Shown: positions 1 through 7,007, counted from the first letter of the stretch. The stretch: DNA of 26,647 bases from GWA1-39-11 sp964360265 (GCA_964360265.1 CAYHUY010000011.1:1-26647); one strand, 5' to 3'. A program made the numbers and translations. Notes: generated by a model from the sequence alone, not told the origin.

Positions 1-59
1 TAATGGTAGGACGACAGACTTTGGATCTGTCTATTCAGGTTCGAATCCTGGTCTCCCAG
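1..59 (+). tRNA. tRNA-Gln(TTG), 5' end outside the window
   Basis: The anticodon stem pairs 14-18 with 26-30, and the seven-base loop 19-25 carries anticodon TTG at 21-23. The T arm is 35-51 with loop TTCGAAT. The 3' acceptor strand is 52-58 and the discriminator is G59. CCA is not encoded. The 5' acceptor strand and part of the D arm lie before base 1, so only the 3' four-fifths is visible. Confidence 0.9.
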
Positions 60-60
60 C

Positions 61-133
61 TCAGGCCCTAGCAAGCGGGGATCCGTTTACCTGCCGGCAG
101 GCAGGTCCTGGTTCGAATCCATGCTCGTCAGCC
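61..133 (+). pseudogene. tRNA-like 3' relic containing a palindromic repeat
   Basis: Bases 108-133 look like the 3' end of a tRNA: a T arm with loop TTCGAAT and a stem with one mismatch, then a seven-base stretch resembling an acceptor strand, then G and CCA. No matching 5' acceptor strand (TGACGAG) or cloverleaf is found upstream. That space holds a palindrome at 89-106. The best reading is a tRNA fragment left by rearrangement. Chance similarity of a short T-arm-like sequence remains possible. Confidence 0.4.
89..106. repeat. palindromic repeat, CCTGCCGGCAGG family, copy 1
   Basis: The core CCTGCCGGCAGG is a perfect palindrome followed by CAGGT. A longer, perfectly palindromic 22-base version lies at 24776-24797. 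The two share an identical stretch from the core through the right flank, so they belong to one dispersed family. This copy lies inside the tRNA-like relic. Confidence 0.8.
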
Positions 134-150
134 ACGATTCTGGTATCAGC

Positions 151-179
151 TTGACATTAATAAATGTATCCTATAGAAT
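151..179 (+). promoter_or_regulatory. promoter of the 187-543 gene
   Basis: TTGACA at 151-156 and TAGAAT at 174-179 are separated by 17 bases. The -10 box ends seven bases before the ATG at 187, so transcription should start at or next to the start codon and give a leaderless mRNA. This decides the start at 187 over an in-frame ATG at 121, which lies upstream of the promoter inside the tRNA-like relic. Confidence 0.8.
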
Positions 180-186
180 TCCTCAA

Positions 187-543
187 ATGAGTCAGGGGAT
201 AGAAAGAAATAGATTGATAAGAAGAAGCCTAGAGGATAATCTTCAGGCTTTAGTAGAGCAAGGCAGAACACCATTTTTTATTGACGCTTTGGGGCATAGA
301 AAATTTCTAGAAAGATTTTTGTTGTTTCAGACCGGTCCTAGTCAAATTGTACGCTGCATTGTTCCACCTGAGGAAGCAGTATCTGGTGAATGGTCGCATG
401 GAAAATGCGAGTTTTTCGCAAAAAACGGTACATCTCTAGGAAATGGCGCTTTAGTAATACTGAGTCCAGAACGTGCCTCCAAACTCATGAATCAGATTGA
501 GGCTCTTAAATCACCTAATTCAAAAACAACCCCTAAAAAATAG
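187..543 (+). CDS. hypothetical protein, 118 aa
   Basis: I do not recognise this protein. It is a soluble, mixed-charge product with no signal peptide, membrane segment or cysteine motif. A basic N-terminal helix-like part (residues 1-30) is followed by a central part rich in hydrophobic and aromatic residues, and the tail is Lys/Pro/Thr rich. The start at 187 is chosen because a near-consensus promoter ends at 179. An upstream in-frame ATG at 121 would precede the promoter. There is no Shine-Dalgarno site. It converges on the DUF378 gene with 30 bases between them. Function unknown. Confidence 0.65.
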   Translation: MSQGIERNRLIRRSLEDNLQALVEQGRTPFFIDALGHRKFLERFLLFQTGPSQIVRCIVPPEEAVSGEWSHGKCEFFAKNGTSLGNGALVILSPERASKLMNQIEALKSPNSKTTPKK

Positions 544-573
544 GATAGCTCATAAATTCTACTCAGCTTAAAA

Positions 574-783
574 TTATTTCTTGCTGCAAACTTTACAGTC
601 CGACATGTGAGTAGCAACGATATAAACCGTTGATGCACCTACCAGGACGTAAGCTAATTGCTCTATAACCGGCATAGATCCAAGTACTGCGTTTACCAAA
701 TTAAAATTGAAAAGTCCTATAAGTCCCCAGTTAAGACCACCAACAAAAAGCAATGCGTAAGCCGCCATGTGTAATGCTTTCAT
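574..783 (-). CDS. DUF378 family small membrane protein
   Basis: A 69-residue protein with two predicted membrane segments (about residues 5-28 and 38-60) joined by a short loop. The pattern GGLNWGLIGLFNFNLV near the first segment is characteristic of the DUF378 (YuzA-like) family. The C-terminal tail has a CxxC pair (C63, C66) followed by lysines, which could bind metal or form a disulfide; that is inference. It is the only gene here with a strong Shine-Dalgarno sequence, seven bases before its ATG. The biochemical role of the family is not known. Confidence 0.85.
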   Translation of the reverse strand: MKALHMAAYALLFVGGLNWGLIGLFNFNLVNAVLGSMPVIEQLAYVLVGASTVYIVATHMSDCKVCSKK

Positions 784-790
784 TTTTTTT

Positions 791-800
791 CACCTCCTTT
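791..800 (-). promoter_or_regulatory. strong Shine-Dalgarno site of the DUF378 gene
   Basis: On the minus strand the bases read AAAGGAGGTG, followed by seven A residues and the ATG at 783. This is a near-perfect anti-16S complement. It stands out because almost no other gene in the window has any such site. Confidence 0.9.
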
Positions 801-810
801 CATTAGTTTC

Positions 811-840
811 AGCATATTCATATTTCTCATGCGATGTCAA
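811..840 (-). promoter_or_regulatory. promoter of the DUF378 gene
   Basis: On the minus strand TTGACA (complement of 835-840) and TATGCT (complement of 811-816) are 18 bases apart. The predicted transcript starts near 804 and has a leader of about 20 bases holding the Shine-Dalgarno site. The promoter is divergent from, and close to, that of the murE-like gene. Confidence 0.75.
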
Positions 841-855
841 GAGTGCAAAAAATGG

Positions 856-861
856 TAAAAT
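856..861 (+). promoter_or_regulatory. -10 box of the murE-like gene
   Basis: TAAAAT at 856-861 ends seven bases before the GTG start at 869, the spacing seen at several other genes here. No good -35 box is visible. The upstream region overlaps the -35 box of the divergent DUF378 promoter. Confidence 0.6.
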
Positions 862-868
862 ATAACTT

Positions 869-2020
869 GTGGTCCGTAAGCTTAAAAATATAGCTCATGC
901 ATGGGAGTCAAATCTCGCAAGTTTTTTTTATGGCCGTCCTGCCAAAAAAATATTTACAATCGGTGTAACGGGAACTGACGGGAAAACCACTACTGCAAGC
1001 CTTATTTTTCATATTTTAAAAACAGCAGGTTTTAAGCCTTCGATGATAACAACAGTTGCTGCGCAAATTGGAGAGGAGATTTACGACACGGGTCTTCACA
1101 CTACCACTCCCTCCGCATTCACTTTACAAAAGTATATAAGACGCGCGGTTGATGCAAAATCAGACTATTTAGTACTTGAAGTTACGTCCCACGCACTTGA
1201 TCAGAACCGAGTTGACGGGGTTAACTTCAAAATAGGCGTTCTAACAAACATCACGCATGACCATCTTGATTATCACAGGACCCGACAAGCATATATAGAG
1301 GCAAAGAGCAAACTTTTTTCGCTCGCTGAGACCGCCGTTTTAAATAAAGATGACAGTTCGTTTGGCGCTTTAAAAAAGATTCTTCAGAATAAGCATATTA
1401 CTACTTATTCCATACATGATAAAAATGATCTAAAACTTCCAAAACTGACTAGTTTTAATGCGTCAAATTTTCTTGCAGCAGCAAAAGTCGCGAGGGTTTT
1501 GGGTATAGATAATGCCATTATTCAAAGAGCGCTTCTTAATTTTAAATTGCCAGAAGGCCGACAGGAAATAGCTTACGACAGCGACTTTCGAATCGTAATA
1601 GATTTTGCTCATACTCCGAATGCGTTTGAAAATATACTATCGGAAATTAAAAAAAATACAAGGGGGAAATTAATCCACGTTTTTGGATCTGCAGGTCAAA
1701 GAGATAAATCAAAAAGACCGCTCATGGGGGAAATATCTTCAAGATATTCGGATATCATTATTTTGACAATTGAGGATTCAAGATCTGAGAAAGTTGAAGA
1801 CATAAATGCGCAGATTAAAATTGGAATGAAGGATTTTAAAGGAGAACTTGTAGAAATTAGAGACAGGCAAGAAGCTATTAATTTTGCTGTTCGGAAAGCC
1901 CAAAAAGGAGATACGGTAATTATTACAGGAAAAGGACACGAGAAATCAATGAACTTAGGCCGCGGTGAAGAACCTTGGAGCGACCATGAAGCAGTTAGGA
2001 AGGCAGTGAGTAGAAAATAG
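869..2020 (+). CDS. murE: MurE-like Mur ligase lacking the N-terminal domain
   Basis: A UDP-N-acetylmuramoyl-peptide ligase of the Mur family, which adds an amino acid to the peptidoglycan stem in the cytoplasm using ATP. The ATP P-loop GTDGKTT is at residues 35-41, the lysine expected to be carbamylated is K146 in AYIEAKSKLF, and the C-terminal ligase domain follows from about 240. At 383 residues it is some 100 shorter than typical MurE: the UDP-binding first domain is missing and the central ATPase starts almost at once. The substrate-selecting DNPR-type motif of MurE appears as EDSR (302-305), so the added amino acid cannot be called. The start is GTG, seven bases after a -10 box. It converges on the FemAB-type gene with 18 bases between them. 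Confidence 0.85.
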   Translation: MVRKLKNIAHAWESNLASFFYGRPAKKIFTIGVTGTDGKTTTASLIFHILKTAGFKPSMITTVAAQIGEEIYDTGLHTTTPSAFTLQKYIRRAVDAKSDYLVLEVTSHALDQNRVDGVNFKIGVLTNITHDHLDYHRTRQAYIEAKSKLFSLAETAVLNKDDSSFGALKKILQNKHITTYSIHDKNDLKLPKLTSFNASNFLAAAKVARVLGIDNAIIQRALLNFKLPEGRQEIAYDSDFRIVIDFAHTPNAFENILSEIKKNTRGKLIHVFGSAGQRDKSKRPLMGEISSRYSDIIILTIEDSRSEKVEDINAQIKIGMKDFKGELVEIRDRQEAINFAVRKAQKGDTVIITGKGHEKSMNLGRGEEPWSDHEAVRKAVSRK

Positions 2021-2038
2021 CTAATAGTGAATAGGGAT

Positions 2039-3061
2039 TCAGGATCGGCGGAGGATTCTGCGAGATTTCTCAATAAAATAGTTAATCAAATAGGCAGGCC
2101 TATTAAAAACTAGATCCTGGGCTGGTAAATAAGCGATATCATTTCCTCCGAATCCCCTCTTAAACAATGATAATCCTTTGAATCTGTGGTCATCTGAATT
2201 TTGGGGTGAGACGCCCCAAAAATTATAGCGGCTCTGTCCTCGTTTTTTTGCCTCACGAATTGCCTCCCATTGAATTAAATATGCACCAGGGAACTTTCGG
2301 CCTTCTTGCGCCGAAGCACCGTAATGATACACAGCTTCTTGGCCGTAGAAAATAATGAAGGCTTGCGCTAAAGTTTTATTCTTATATTTTGCCGTGTACA
2401 AAATTGCACTACCATTTTTTATAAAAGTGTCGAATTGTGCCTCAAGAAAATTCTTCTCAAAAGGCACAAACTTTTGTCTTCTTGATGTTTCCAATTGGAG
2501 TTTATAAAAATCTTTAATGTTTTTTCCTCCGTTTTGTTCGATCTTAATTCCTAGAGATATAGCCTTTTTTATTTCATAACGAGTTGCTTTTCGCATATTC
2601 ATAAGAATATCTTCTTCGCTTTTTCTTATATCTAATTGCGAAGTGAGCTCTGCGTGTAAATACATAGGGGCATTGGAAAAACCAAGCTTGCGAAAGGTAT
2701 TTTTCGAGAAATCATTATTTTCAAGCTGCGGCCTGACGCGTGTGAAAGCGCAATCGTAGAGCGTACAAAGTTTTTGAAGTTCATTTCCAAATTCATCAAC
2801 GAGCTTCACATTTCGCCAATCTAGAATCGGACCACCGGGAACAATTAAGTGTTTGCCTCTTTTTGCCTCCTCAACAATTGCAAGCATTATCCCCAAAAGC
2901 TTTCCATTAAGACAAAAACCCGAACGGACAATTGTTCTGCCAAGTTGTTCTTGAAATTCTCCCCAGTACCAGGAATGCAAAAAATTCGCCTCCTGGTGTT
3001 TTTCAATAAAATCCTCCCACTCATTTTTATCTGCAATGGTTTTTGTACTAATTAGTTCCAT
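2039..3061 (-). CDS. FemAB/FemX-type peptidoglycan bridge aminoacyltransferase
   Basis: A 340-residue protein of the FemABX family, which uses aminoacyl-tRNA to add amino acids to the side chain of lipid II or another peptidoglycan precursor. Two GNAT-like halves are recognisable: an N-terminal one with the FLHSWYWGEFQ motif near 27-37, and a C-terminal one with FWGVSP and FKGLSLFKRGFGG near 281-306, typical of the family. It is the last gene of the leftward operon headed by the MurF-like ligase, which supports a cell-wall role. No Shine-Dalgarno site precedes the ATG, and 58 bases separate it from the upstream gene. The transferred amino acid is unknown. Confidence 0.88.
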   Translation of the reverse strand: MELISTKTIADKNEWEDFIEKHQEANFLHSWYWGEFQEQLGRTIVRSGFCLNGKLLGIMLAIVEEAKRGKHLIVPGGPILDWRNVKLVDEFGNELQKLCTLYDCAFTRVRPQLENNDFSKNTFRKLGFSNAPMYLHAELTSQLDIRKSEEDILMNMRKATRYEIKKAISLGIKIEQNGGKNIKDFYKLQLETSRRQKFVPFEKNFLEAQFDTFIKNGSAILYTAKYKNKTLAQAFIIFYGQEAVYHYGASAQEGRKFPGAYLIQWEAIREAKKRGQSRYNFWGVSPQNSDDHRFKGLSLFKRGFGGNDIAYLPAQDLVFNRPAYLINYFIEKSRRILRRS

Positions 3062-3091
3062 TTTTTAAAGAAGAAAAGGTTTCTACCTAAT

Positions 3092-3106
3092 CAACCCTCC
3101 GGGTTG
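3092..3106. repeat. small inverted repeat between DegT-type and FemAB-type genes
   Basis: CAACCC, a three-base loop TCC and GGGTTG form a six-base-pair hairpin in the 58-base gap between two co-directional genes. It is not followed by a T tract on the minus strand, so it is more likely an mRNA processing hairpin or another small palindrome than a terminator. Confidence 0.5.
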
Positions 3107-3119
3107 TCTAGCTTCCAAC

Positions 3120-4283
3120 CTACTCTTTGGCCCATTGATTTATTAAATCGGATATTCTTTTGGCATTTTGTTCCGAAACATTAATGTGCGCAGGAAGGGT
3201 TAAAATCTTTTTCGAAACCGCGACCGCATTTGCGCATTCAGGAGCAACGTCTGTGTACCAAATATCAGAAAGATAAATCCCATTTTTTTTAAGTGAACTT
3301 AGCAGATTCTGCCGATCCTCAACCATAATTGGCAACCTAAGATTAGATGATCGATCATACAAGTCTTTTTTCTCGTAAATTAAAAGCCTTTTAGGCAGGC
3401 TCGAAAAATAAATTTTGGCGATTTTTCTTCTATCTAAACGTTGCTTTTCGAGCAACTCAAATTGATAAAGAGCCATCCCTGCGTGCCAATTCGGCAATGA
3501 ATAATACTCATAAAAAGAATCATTCATGACGTCTGATAACAAATTCAGTCGTTTCAAAAGAAAATGGTAAGGTTTCCCCAAGCCAAATTTGTACGTTGTC
3601 CGAATTTTGAATGTTTCAAGTGGATAAATCCTATCCCTCATCCGAACTACACCTTCGAGGTGTCTTACGATTACACCTGGGTATTGAATGTTCGAAATTT
3701 TTTTGTTTCGGACAACAAGTGCTCCTCCTGACACTGCATCTATAATCTTATCTTGACTGAATGACAAAACTACAAAATCTCCTACGGTTCCCGCCTCGCG
3801 TCCATCCCCATAGCGTGTTCCAACGCAGTGGGCAAGGTCTTCGATTAGGAATAGCTTATGCTCGCGGCAAATTTGTTCGATCTTTTCAATGTCGCAGGGG
3901 TAGCCGAAAGTATTTTGAACAACCACAGCTTTTATTTTTTTGTTCGATTTTAAAGCCTTATTAAGGGTTTCCGATGTAAAATTCAAACCGCCTATCTTTT
4001 CTAAATCTAGGCAGACAGGTTCAAGACCTGCTTTTCGAATCGCGTTAAAGACCGCAATACATGTGAATCCGTTGATGGCAACCCGACTATCATCAGCTAA
4101 ATTTAGAATTTTAAAAGCAAACGTTAGCGCTTCGCGTCCTTTATAAAATAAAAATGCTTTCCCGCCATATCTTTGTTCAAGAAGTTTCTCGAGGTTTTTA
4201 TGGTCTGCCGAATTTCCTTTTGAAAATGATTTTAAAATATAAGACAGATCGTAATTGGAGCCGAGAGAATTGAAAATATTCAT
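3120..4283 (-). CDS. DegT/DnrJ/EryC1/StrS-type PLP-dependent aminotransferase
   Basis: A 387-residue PLP enzyme of the sugar aminotransferase/dehydratase superfamily, which makes amino sugars for cell-surface polymers. The substrate-side GREAL (about 49-53), the cofactor Asp in LIEDLAHCVG, and the Schiff-base Lys in LSFSQDK followed by a glycine pair (SGGAL) are visible. A 12-residue segment, YPGVIVRHLEGV, is encoded by a dispersed 36-base palindromic repeat (3649-3684) and is probably an in-frame insertion. It is third in the leftward operon, 15 bases after the hydrolase, without a Shine-Dalgarno site. The product is unknown; context suggests cell-envelope sugar or lipid-linked precursor modification. 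Confidence 0.85.
   Translation of the reverse strand: MNIFNSLGSNYDLSYILKSFSKGNSADHKNLEKLLEQRYGGKAFLFYKGREALTFAFKILNLADDSRVAINGFTCIAVFNAIRKAGLEPVCLDLEKIGGLNFTSETLNKALKSNKKIKAVVVQNTFGYPCDIEKIEQICREHKLFLIEDLAHCVGTRYGDGREAGTVGDFVVLSFSQDKIIDAVSGGALVVRNKKISNIQYPGVIVRHLEGVVRMRDRIYPLETFKIRTTYKFGLGKPYHFLLKRLNLLSDVMNDSFYEYYSLPNWHAGMALYQFELLEKQRLDRRKIAKIYFSSLPKRLLIYEKKDLYDRSSNLRLPIMVEDRQNLLSSLKKNGIYLSDIWYTDVAPECANAVAVSKKILTLPAHINVSEQNAKRISDLINQWAKE
3649..3684. repeat. 36-base palindromic repeat inside the DegT-type gene, copy 1
   Basis: Matches 7987-8022 at 35 of 36 bases (only 3664 differs). It contains ACACCT/AGGTGT three times in alternating orientation, giving two competing hairpins. Its length of 36 bases adds exactly 12 codons, so the reading frame is kept. 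It is related in layout to the palindrome at 25228-25265. Confidence 0.9.
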
Positions 4284-4298
4284 TAAGTTAATTAAGGT

Positions 4299-5048
4299 TC
4301 AACCTTGTTTATGCCTGTTTAAGGTTGAATCTTGTAAGTCTTGTAAGTAGTTGATTATAAGATTTGCAAGTTCTTCTGGGTGAGAAAACTGCGGAGAGTG
4401 TTTTGCGTTTTTAATTATTTTTAACTTTGATTCATGAATTAAACTAAGGATTTTTTTGCCGTCTAAGAGAGGGGTGACTTTATCATCCTCGCCCCATATG
4501 ATTAAAGTTGACACTTTGATTCCTGCGAATGTTTGTTCTAGGTCATGAGAAATTAGACTCAGCATAGTTTTTTTAAGAGTCGGGTCTGCTTTATTATAGT
4601 CCTGCTTCCCGATAGCCTTATAAAATAAATTTCGAATTGAGCCGGAATTTGTTAACCTCCTGCCTATTTTTGCGGCCGTTGCGAATAAGCTTTTCCTTAA
4701 TAAAGTTTTCAGATCTCGCCGAATAATCCCGGCGCTATCAATTAATATCAATTCCGAAACTTTTTCTGGGTATTTAGCGGCAAATGCCGCTGCAATTCGG
4801 CCACCATTTGAATGACCTAGTATGGCTTTTGGCTTTTGGTTTTTGGCCATTTGCTTGTGGAGCCAGGATACGTAGTCATCTAAGGACCAAACTTGATTTA
4901 AGGGGGCCGTTAAGCCTGGAATTTTAGGCATCTCATAACCTACCCTATTCTGATCAAGTAACTTCAAAAATGGCCTCCATTTCTCAGTCGAATAACTCCA
5001 CCCGTGCAGTATGATTACAGTCCCCATTTTTTCCTTCTTATCTCCCAT
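4299..5048 (-). CDS. alpha/beta hydrolase
   Basis: A 249-residue alpha/beta-hydrolase fold protein. The oxyanion region HGW is at 15-17, the nucleophile elbow GHSNGG centres on S80, the acid is D188 or D189 in WGEDDK, and the base is H217 in KNAKHSP. It is cytoplasmic, with no signal peptide. It overlaps the end of the MurF-like gene by 34 bases; an internal ATG eight codons in (5027) would reduce the overlap to 13 and start just before the first strand, so the exact start is open. Substrate unknown. Being between a MurF-like ligase and a PLP enzyme suggests hydrolysis of an ester or amide in envelope precursor metabolism, but this is inference. Confidence 0.85.
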   Translation of the reverse strand: MGDKKEKMGTVIILHGWSYSTEKWRPFLKLLDQNRVGYEMPKIPGLTAPLNQVWSLDDYVSWLHKQMAKNQKPKAILGHSNGGRIAAAFAAKYPEKVSELILIDSAGIIRRDLKTLLRKSLFATAAKIGRRLTNSGSIRNLFYKAIGKQDYNKADPTLKKTMLSLISHDLEQTFAGIKVSTLIIWGEDDKVTPLLDGKKILSLIHESKLKIIKNAKHSPQFSHPEELANLIINYLQDLQDSTLNRHKQG

Positions 5049-6283
5049 ACCTTCTCCCTTCTTGTGAGTTTTGCCGCATCTTTCTTATTCTCGAGTAGGT
5101 TTTCAATTACGCCTTCAAGAAAACGCGCGCCTTTAAAAAGAATAGTTTCTCCACCCGCGAGATTCAAAAGTAAATAATCAAGGACGTTTTTTGGAGAAGT
5201 TAGAGCTACTACTCTATCTCCATAGTGTTTTTTTATATTCCGGTATCCATATCTTGTAATTCTTGGACCAAGCAATATGATTCTGCTATAATTCGATTCT
5301 ACAATTAATTGCGCAAGTTTCTCATGCTCTTCTCTTTCGCTTGCTCCCTGTTCTAGCATGTCTCCAATAACCACCCATTTTTTATCGGCTCGAATTTTAT
5401 TAAACATGTTGATAATTTCAGAAGCGGACGAAAAGTTAGAATTGTAACAGCTATCAATGAGTGTTGTTTTACGAATGCCGTTGAATATGCTGCTTCTCCC
5501 GGGAGGAATTTCAAATTTCTTGAATTTGTTCTCAAAGGGTACCTCAAGATATTCTGTTAGGCTCAAAACTGCCGAGATTGAATAAGAAACAGCCTCAGGA
5601 AGCAGAAATTTAAACTCATAGACCCTGTTATTAATTTTGAATATCGACCCGCTTTTTGAAACCTCATAGGCCTTCAGATGATCCCTGTTTGAAATTGCGA
5701 CTTTTTGAGCTTTGGTCCGAAAAGTCTGCCTTGTAATTAATTCCGAATCCGAATTGTAAATTACGAGCCTATCTGTTTCTTTAAGAAAATATCCGTACTC
5801 ATGCGCGATTGCCTGTTCAACGTTCGGGAATTTATCTTGCTCAACAAGTTTATCAAAATTCATGCTGTGGGTTCGCCCGGAGGAAAGCCAAATTGTCACC
5901 TGTGGTTTTAAAAAAGTCGAAAGAAACTTGCCCTCGCCGGGTCTGTCGCAATCTGCTTCGACAATGTAAATTTTTTGCTTCGGAACTTTGGAGAAAGCAA
6001 GAAATGGCGACTTTAGGAAAAGTTCGAACCATTCAGAAAACATTAATGTCTTTCGCTCAAGTCCGAGGATGTCGAACGGAATTCCATAAGAACTATTTGC
6101 ATGGTGACTATAGCGTGCGGAATCGCCAATTTGCGATTCCACAAGATGTAAAAGTGTGGTTTTACCACTCGAACCCGTAATTACAAAAATTCTTGGATTC
6201 CATCGCGATAATTTAATTTTCGCCAAGGATCGGAAATAGTAAGCTAAAGGAAAATACAGAACTTTTTTGATATCCTGAATCAT
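5015..6283 (-). CDS. MurF-like Mur ligase
   Basis: A 422-residue Mur ligase family protein resembling UDP-MurNAc-tripeptide:D-Ala-D-Ala ligase. The P-loop GSSGKTT is at 37-43 and the C-terminal ligase domain includes VVIGDMLEQG and the late ILFKGARFLEG motif typical of MurF. The N-terminal UDP-binding domain is replaced by a short hydrophobic/basic leader (residues 1-30, including YFPLAYYFRSL) that could sit at the membrane. The central part is atypical (EADCDRPGEG), so another Mur-type substrate is possible. It heads a leftward operon of four genes. Its ATG lies six bases after TATAAT, so the mRNA is probably leaderless. Confidence 0.8.
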   Translation of the reverse strand: MIQDIKKVLYFPLAYYFRSLAKIKLSRWNPRIFVITGSSGKTTLLHLVESQIGDSARYSHHANSSYGIPFDILGLERKTLMFSEWFELFLKSPFLAFSKVPKQKIYIVEADCDRPGEGKFLSTFLKPQVTIWLSSGRTHSMNFDKLVEQDKFPNVEQAIAHEYGYFLKETDRLVIYNSDSELITRQTFRTKAQKVAISNRDHLKAYEVSKSGSIFKINNRVYEFKFLLPEAVSYSISAVLSLTEYLEVPFENKFKKFEIPPGRSSIFNGIRKTTLIDSCYNSNFSSASEIINMFNKIRADKKWVVIGDMLEQGASEREEHEKLAQLIVESNYSRIILLGPRITRYGYRNIKKHYGDRVVALTSPKNVLDYLLLNLAGGETILFKGARFLEGVIENLLENKKDAAKLTRREKVWEIRRKKWGL

Positions 6284-6289
6284 ACGGTT

Positions 6290-6295
6290 ATTATA
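6290..6295 (-). promoter_or_regulatory. -10 box of the four-gene cell-wall operon
   Basis: On the minus strand a perfect TATAAT (complement of 6290-6295) ends six bases before the ATG at 6283. No convincing -35 box is seen. It would give a leaderless or near-leaderless transcript for the MurF-like, hydrolase, DegT-type and FemAB-type genes. Confidence 0.7.
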
Positions 6296-6316
6296 CTAGA
6301 ATGGAGATTCAAAAGC

Positions 6317-6907
6317 TCACTTTCGAGCCAAGATTAGGGTCCATGGAAAGGGATATTTGGTAGATGAGATTTTAAGTTTATTTTTCTTGAGAAACTTTTT
6401 GAAACCCTGCGGCGTCCAGTGGTTTACGTGCTCCGGATGATTACCGAATGTCTTAAGATATTTGCCGCGCAAAAGGTTTGACAAAATAAAGAAGGGTTCA
6501 TTTGGCACTGAGATCACTATGTACTTTTTTGCGACTCGCATGATTTCCTTAAGGGCTTTTTCAGGATATTCAAGGTGTTCAAGCACCTCCGTGCAGATAA
6601 TCATATCAAAAGCGTTATTTTTGTATGGCAAATGGTAAATGTCACCTTTTTTAATATTAAGCTTTGGGTATAGTTTTTTTCCGAGCTTCAAAGCTTCGGC
6701 CGAATAATCAATCCCCTCATATGTCTGCCCTATTTTTGCCTGTTTAAGCTTTATTAAGGTAAAGCCTTCTCCGCATCCAACATCCAGTATCTCTTGAGGT
6801 TTGACACTCTTTGTCACACGAACTAACTCTCTGTAGAAATTATCAATAAGAAACTTTTGCAACGGATTATTGCTCGCATGTTTTAGATAATTTGATGTCT
6901 GGGGCAT
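6317..6907 (-). CDS. class I SAM-dependent methyltransferase (type 11)
   Basis: A 196-residue methyltransferase with the SAM-binding motif ILDVGCGEGF at 40-49, the acidic end of strand 2 in YEGIDYS, the motif II/III region GDIYHLP and FDMIICTEVLEHL, and the C-terminal HVNHWTPQGF segment common in small-molecule and sugar methyltransferases. I place the start at 6907 rather than an in-frame ATG at 6937 because a promoter (TTGACT, 17 bases, TATTAT) lies between them and would start transcription almost at 6907. It is transcribed alone, 33 bases upstream of the MurF-like gene. The target is unknown; cell-envelope glycan or lipid modification fits the neighbours. Confidence 0.85.
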   Translation of the reverse strand: MPQTSNYLKHASNNPLQKFLIDNFYRELVRVTKSVKPQEILDVGCGEGFTLIKLKQAKIGQTYEGIDYSAEALKLGKKLYPKLNIKKGDIYHLPYKNNAFDMIICTEVLEHLEYPEKALKEIMRVAKKYIVISVPNEPFFILSNLLRGKYLKTFGNHPEHVNHWTPQGFKKFLKKNKLKISSTKYPFPWTLILARK

Positions 6908-6916
6908 AAGTAGTGA

Positions 6917-6945
6917 ATAATAACGATAAATTGTCATTTAGTCAA
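6917..6945 (-). promoter_or_regulatory. promoter of the 6317-6907 methyltransferase
   Basis: On the minus strand TTGACT (complement of 6940-6945) and TATTAT (complement of 6917-6922) are 17 bases apart. The -10 box ends nine bases before the ATG at 6907, leaving at most a few bases of leader. Confidence 0.75.
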
Positions 6946-6963
6946 CCCCGATTTAATCGGGGT
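6945..6963. repeat. inverted repeat between divergent promoters
   Basis: ACCCCGAT, a three-base loop and ATCGGGGT form an eight-base-pair inverted repeat that abuts the -35 box of the methyltransferase on one side and the likely -35 region of dacA on the other. It could be an operator controlling both, or another member of the palindromic repeats in this genome. Confidence 0.6.
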
Positions 6964-6982
6964 CAAGAAGCTTTTTGGGGTG

Positions 6983-6988
6983 TATAAT
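6983..6988 (+). promoter_or_regulatory. -10 box of dacA
   Basis: A perfect TATAAT 19 bases before the ATG at 7008 predicts a leader of about 13 bases. The base at -35 distance falls in the GGGGTC end of the inverted repeat. No Shine-Dalgarno site follows. Confidence 0.7.
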
Positions 6989-7007
6989 ATTATCTCATCC
7001 ATTTTTT

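Noticed and set aside
121..186. Extending the first gene upstream to the ATG at 121
   Set aside because: That ATG lies inside the tRNA-like relic and upstream of the TTGACA/TAGAAT promoter, so it would not be on the main transcript.
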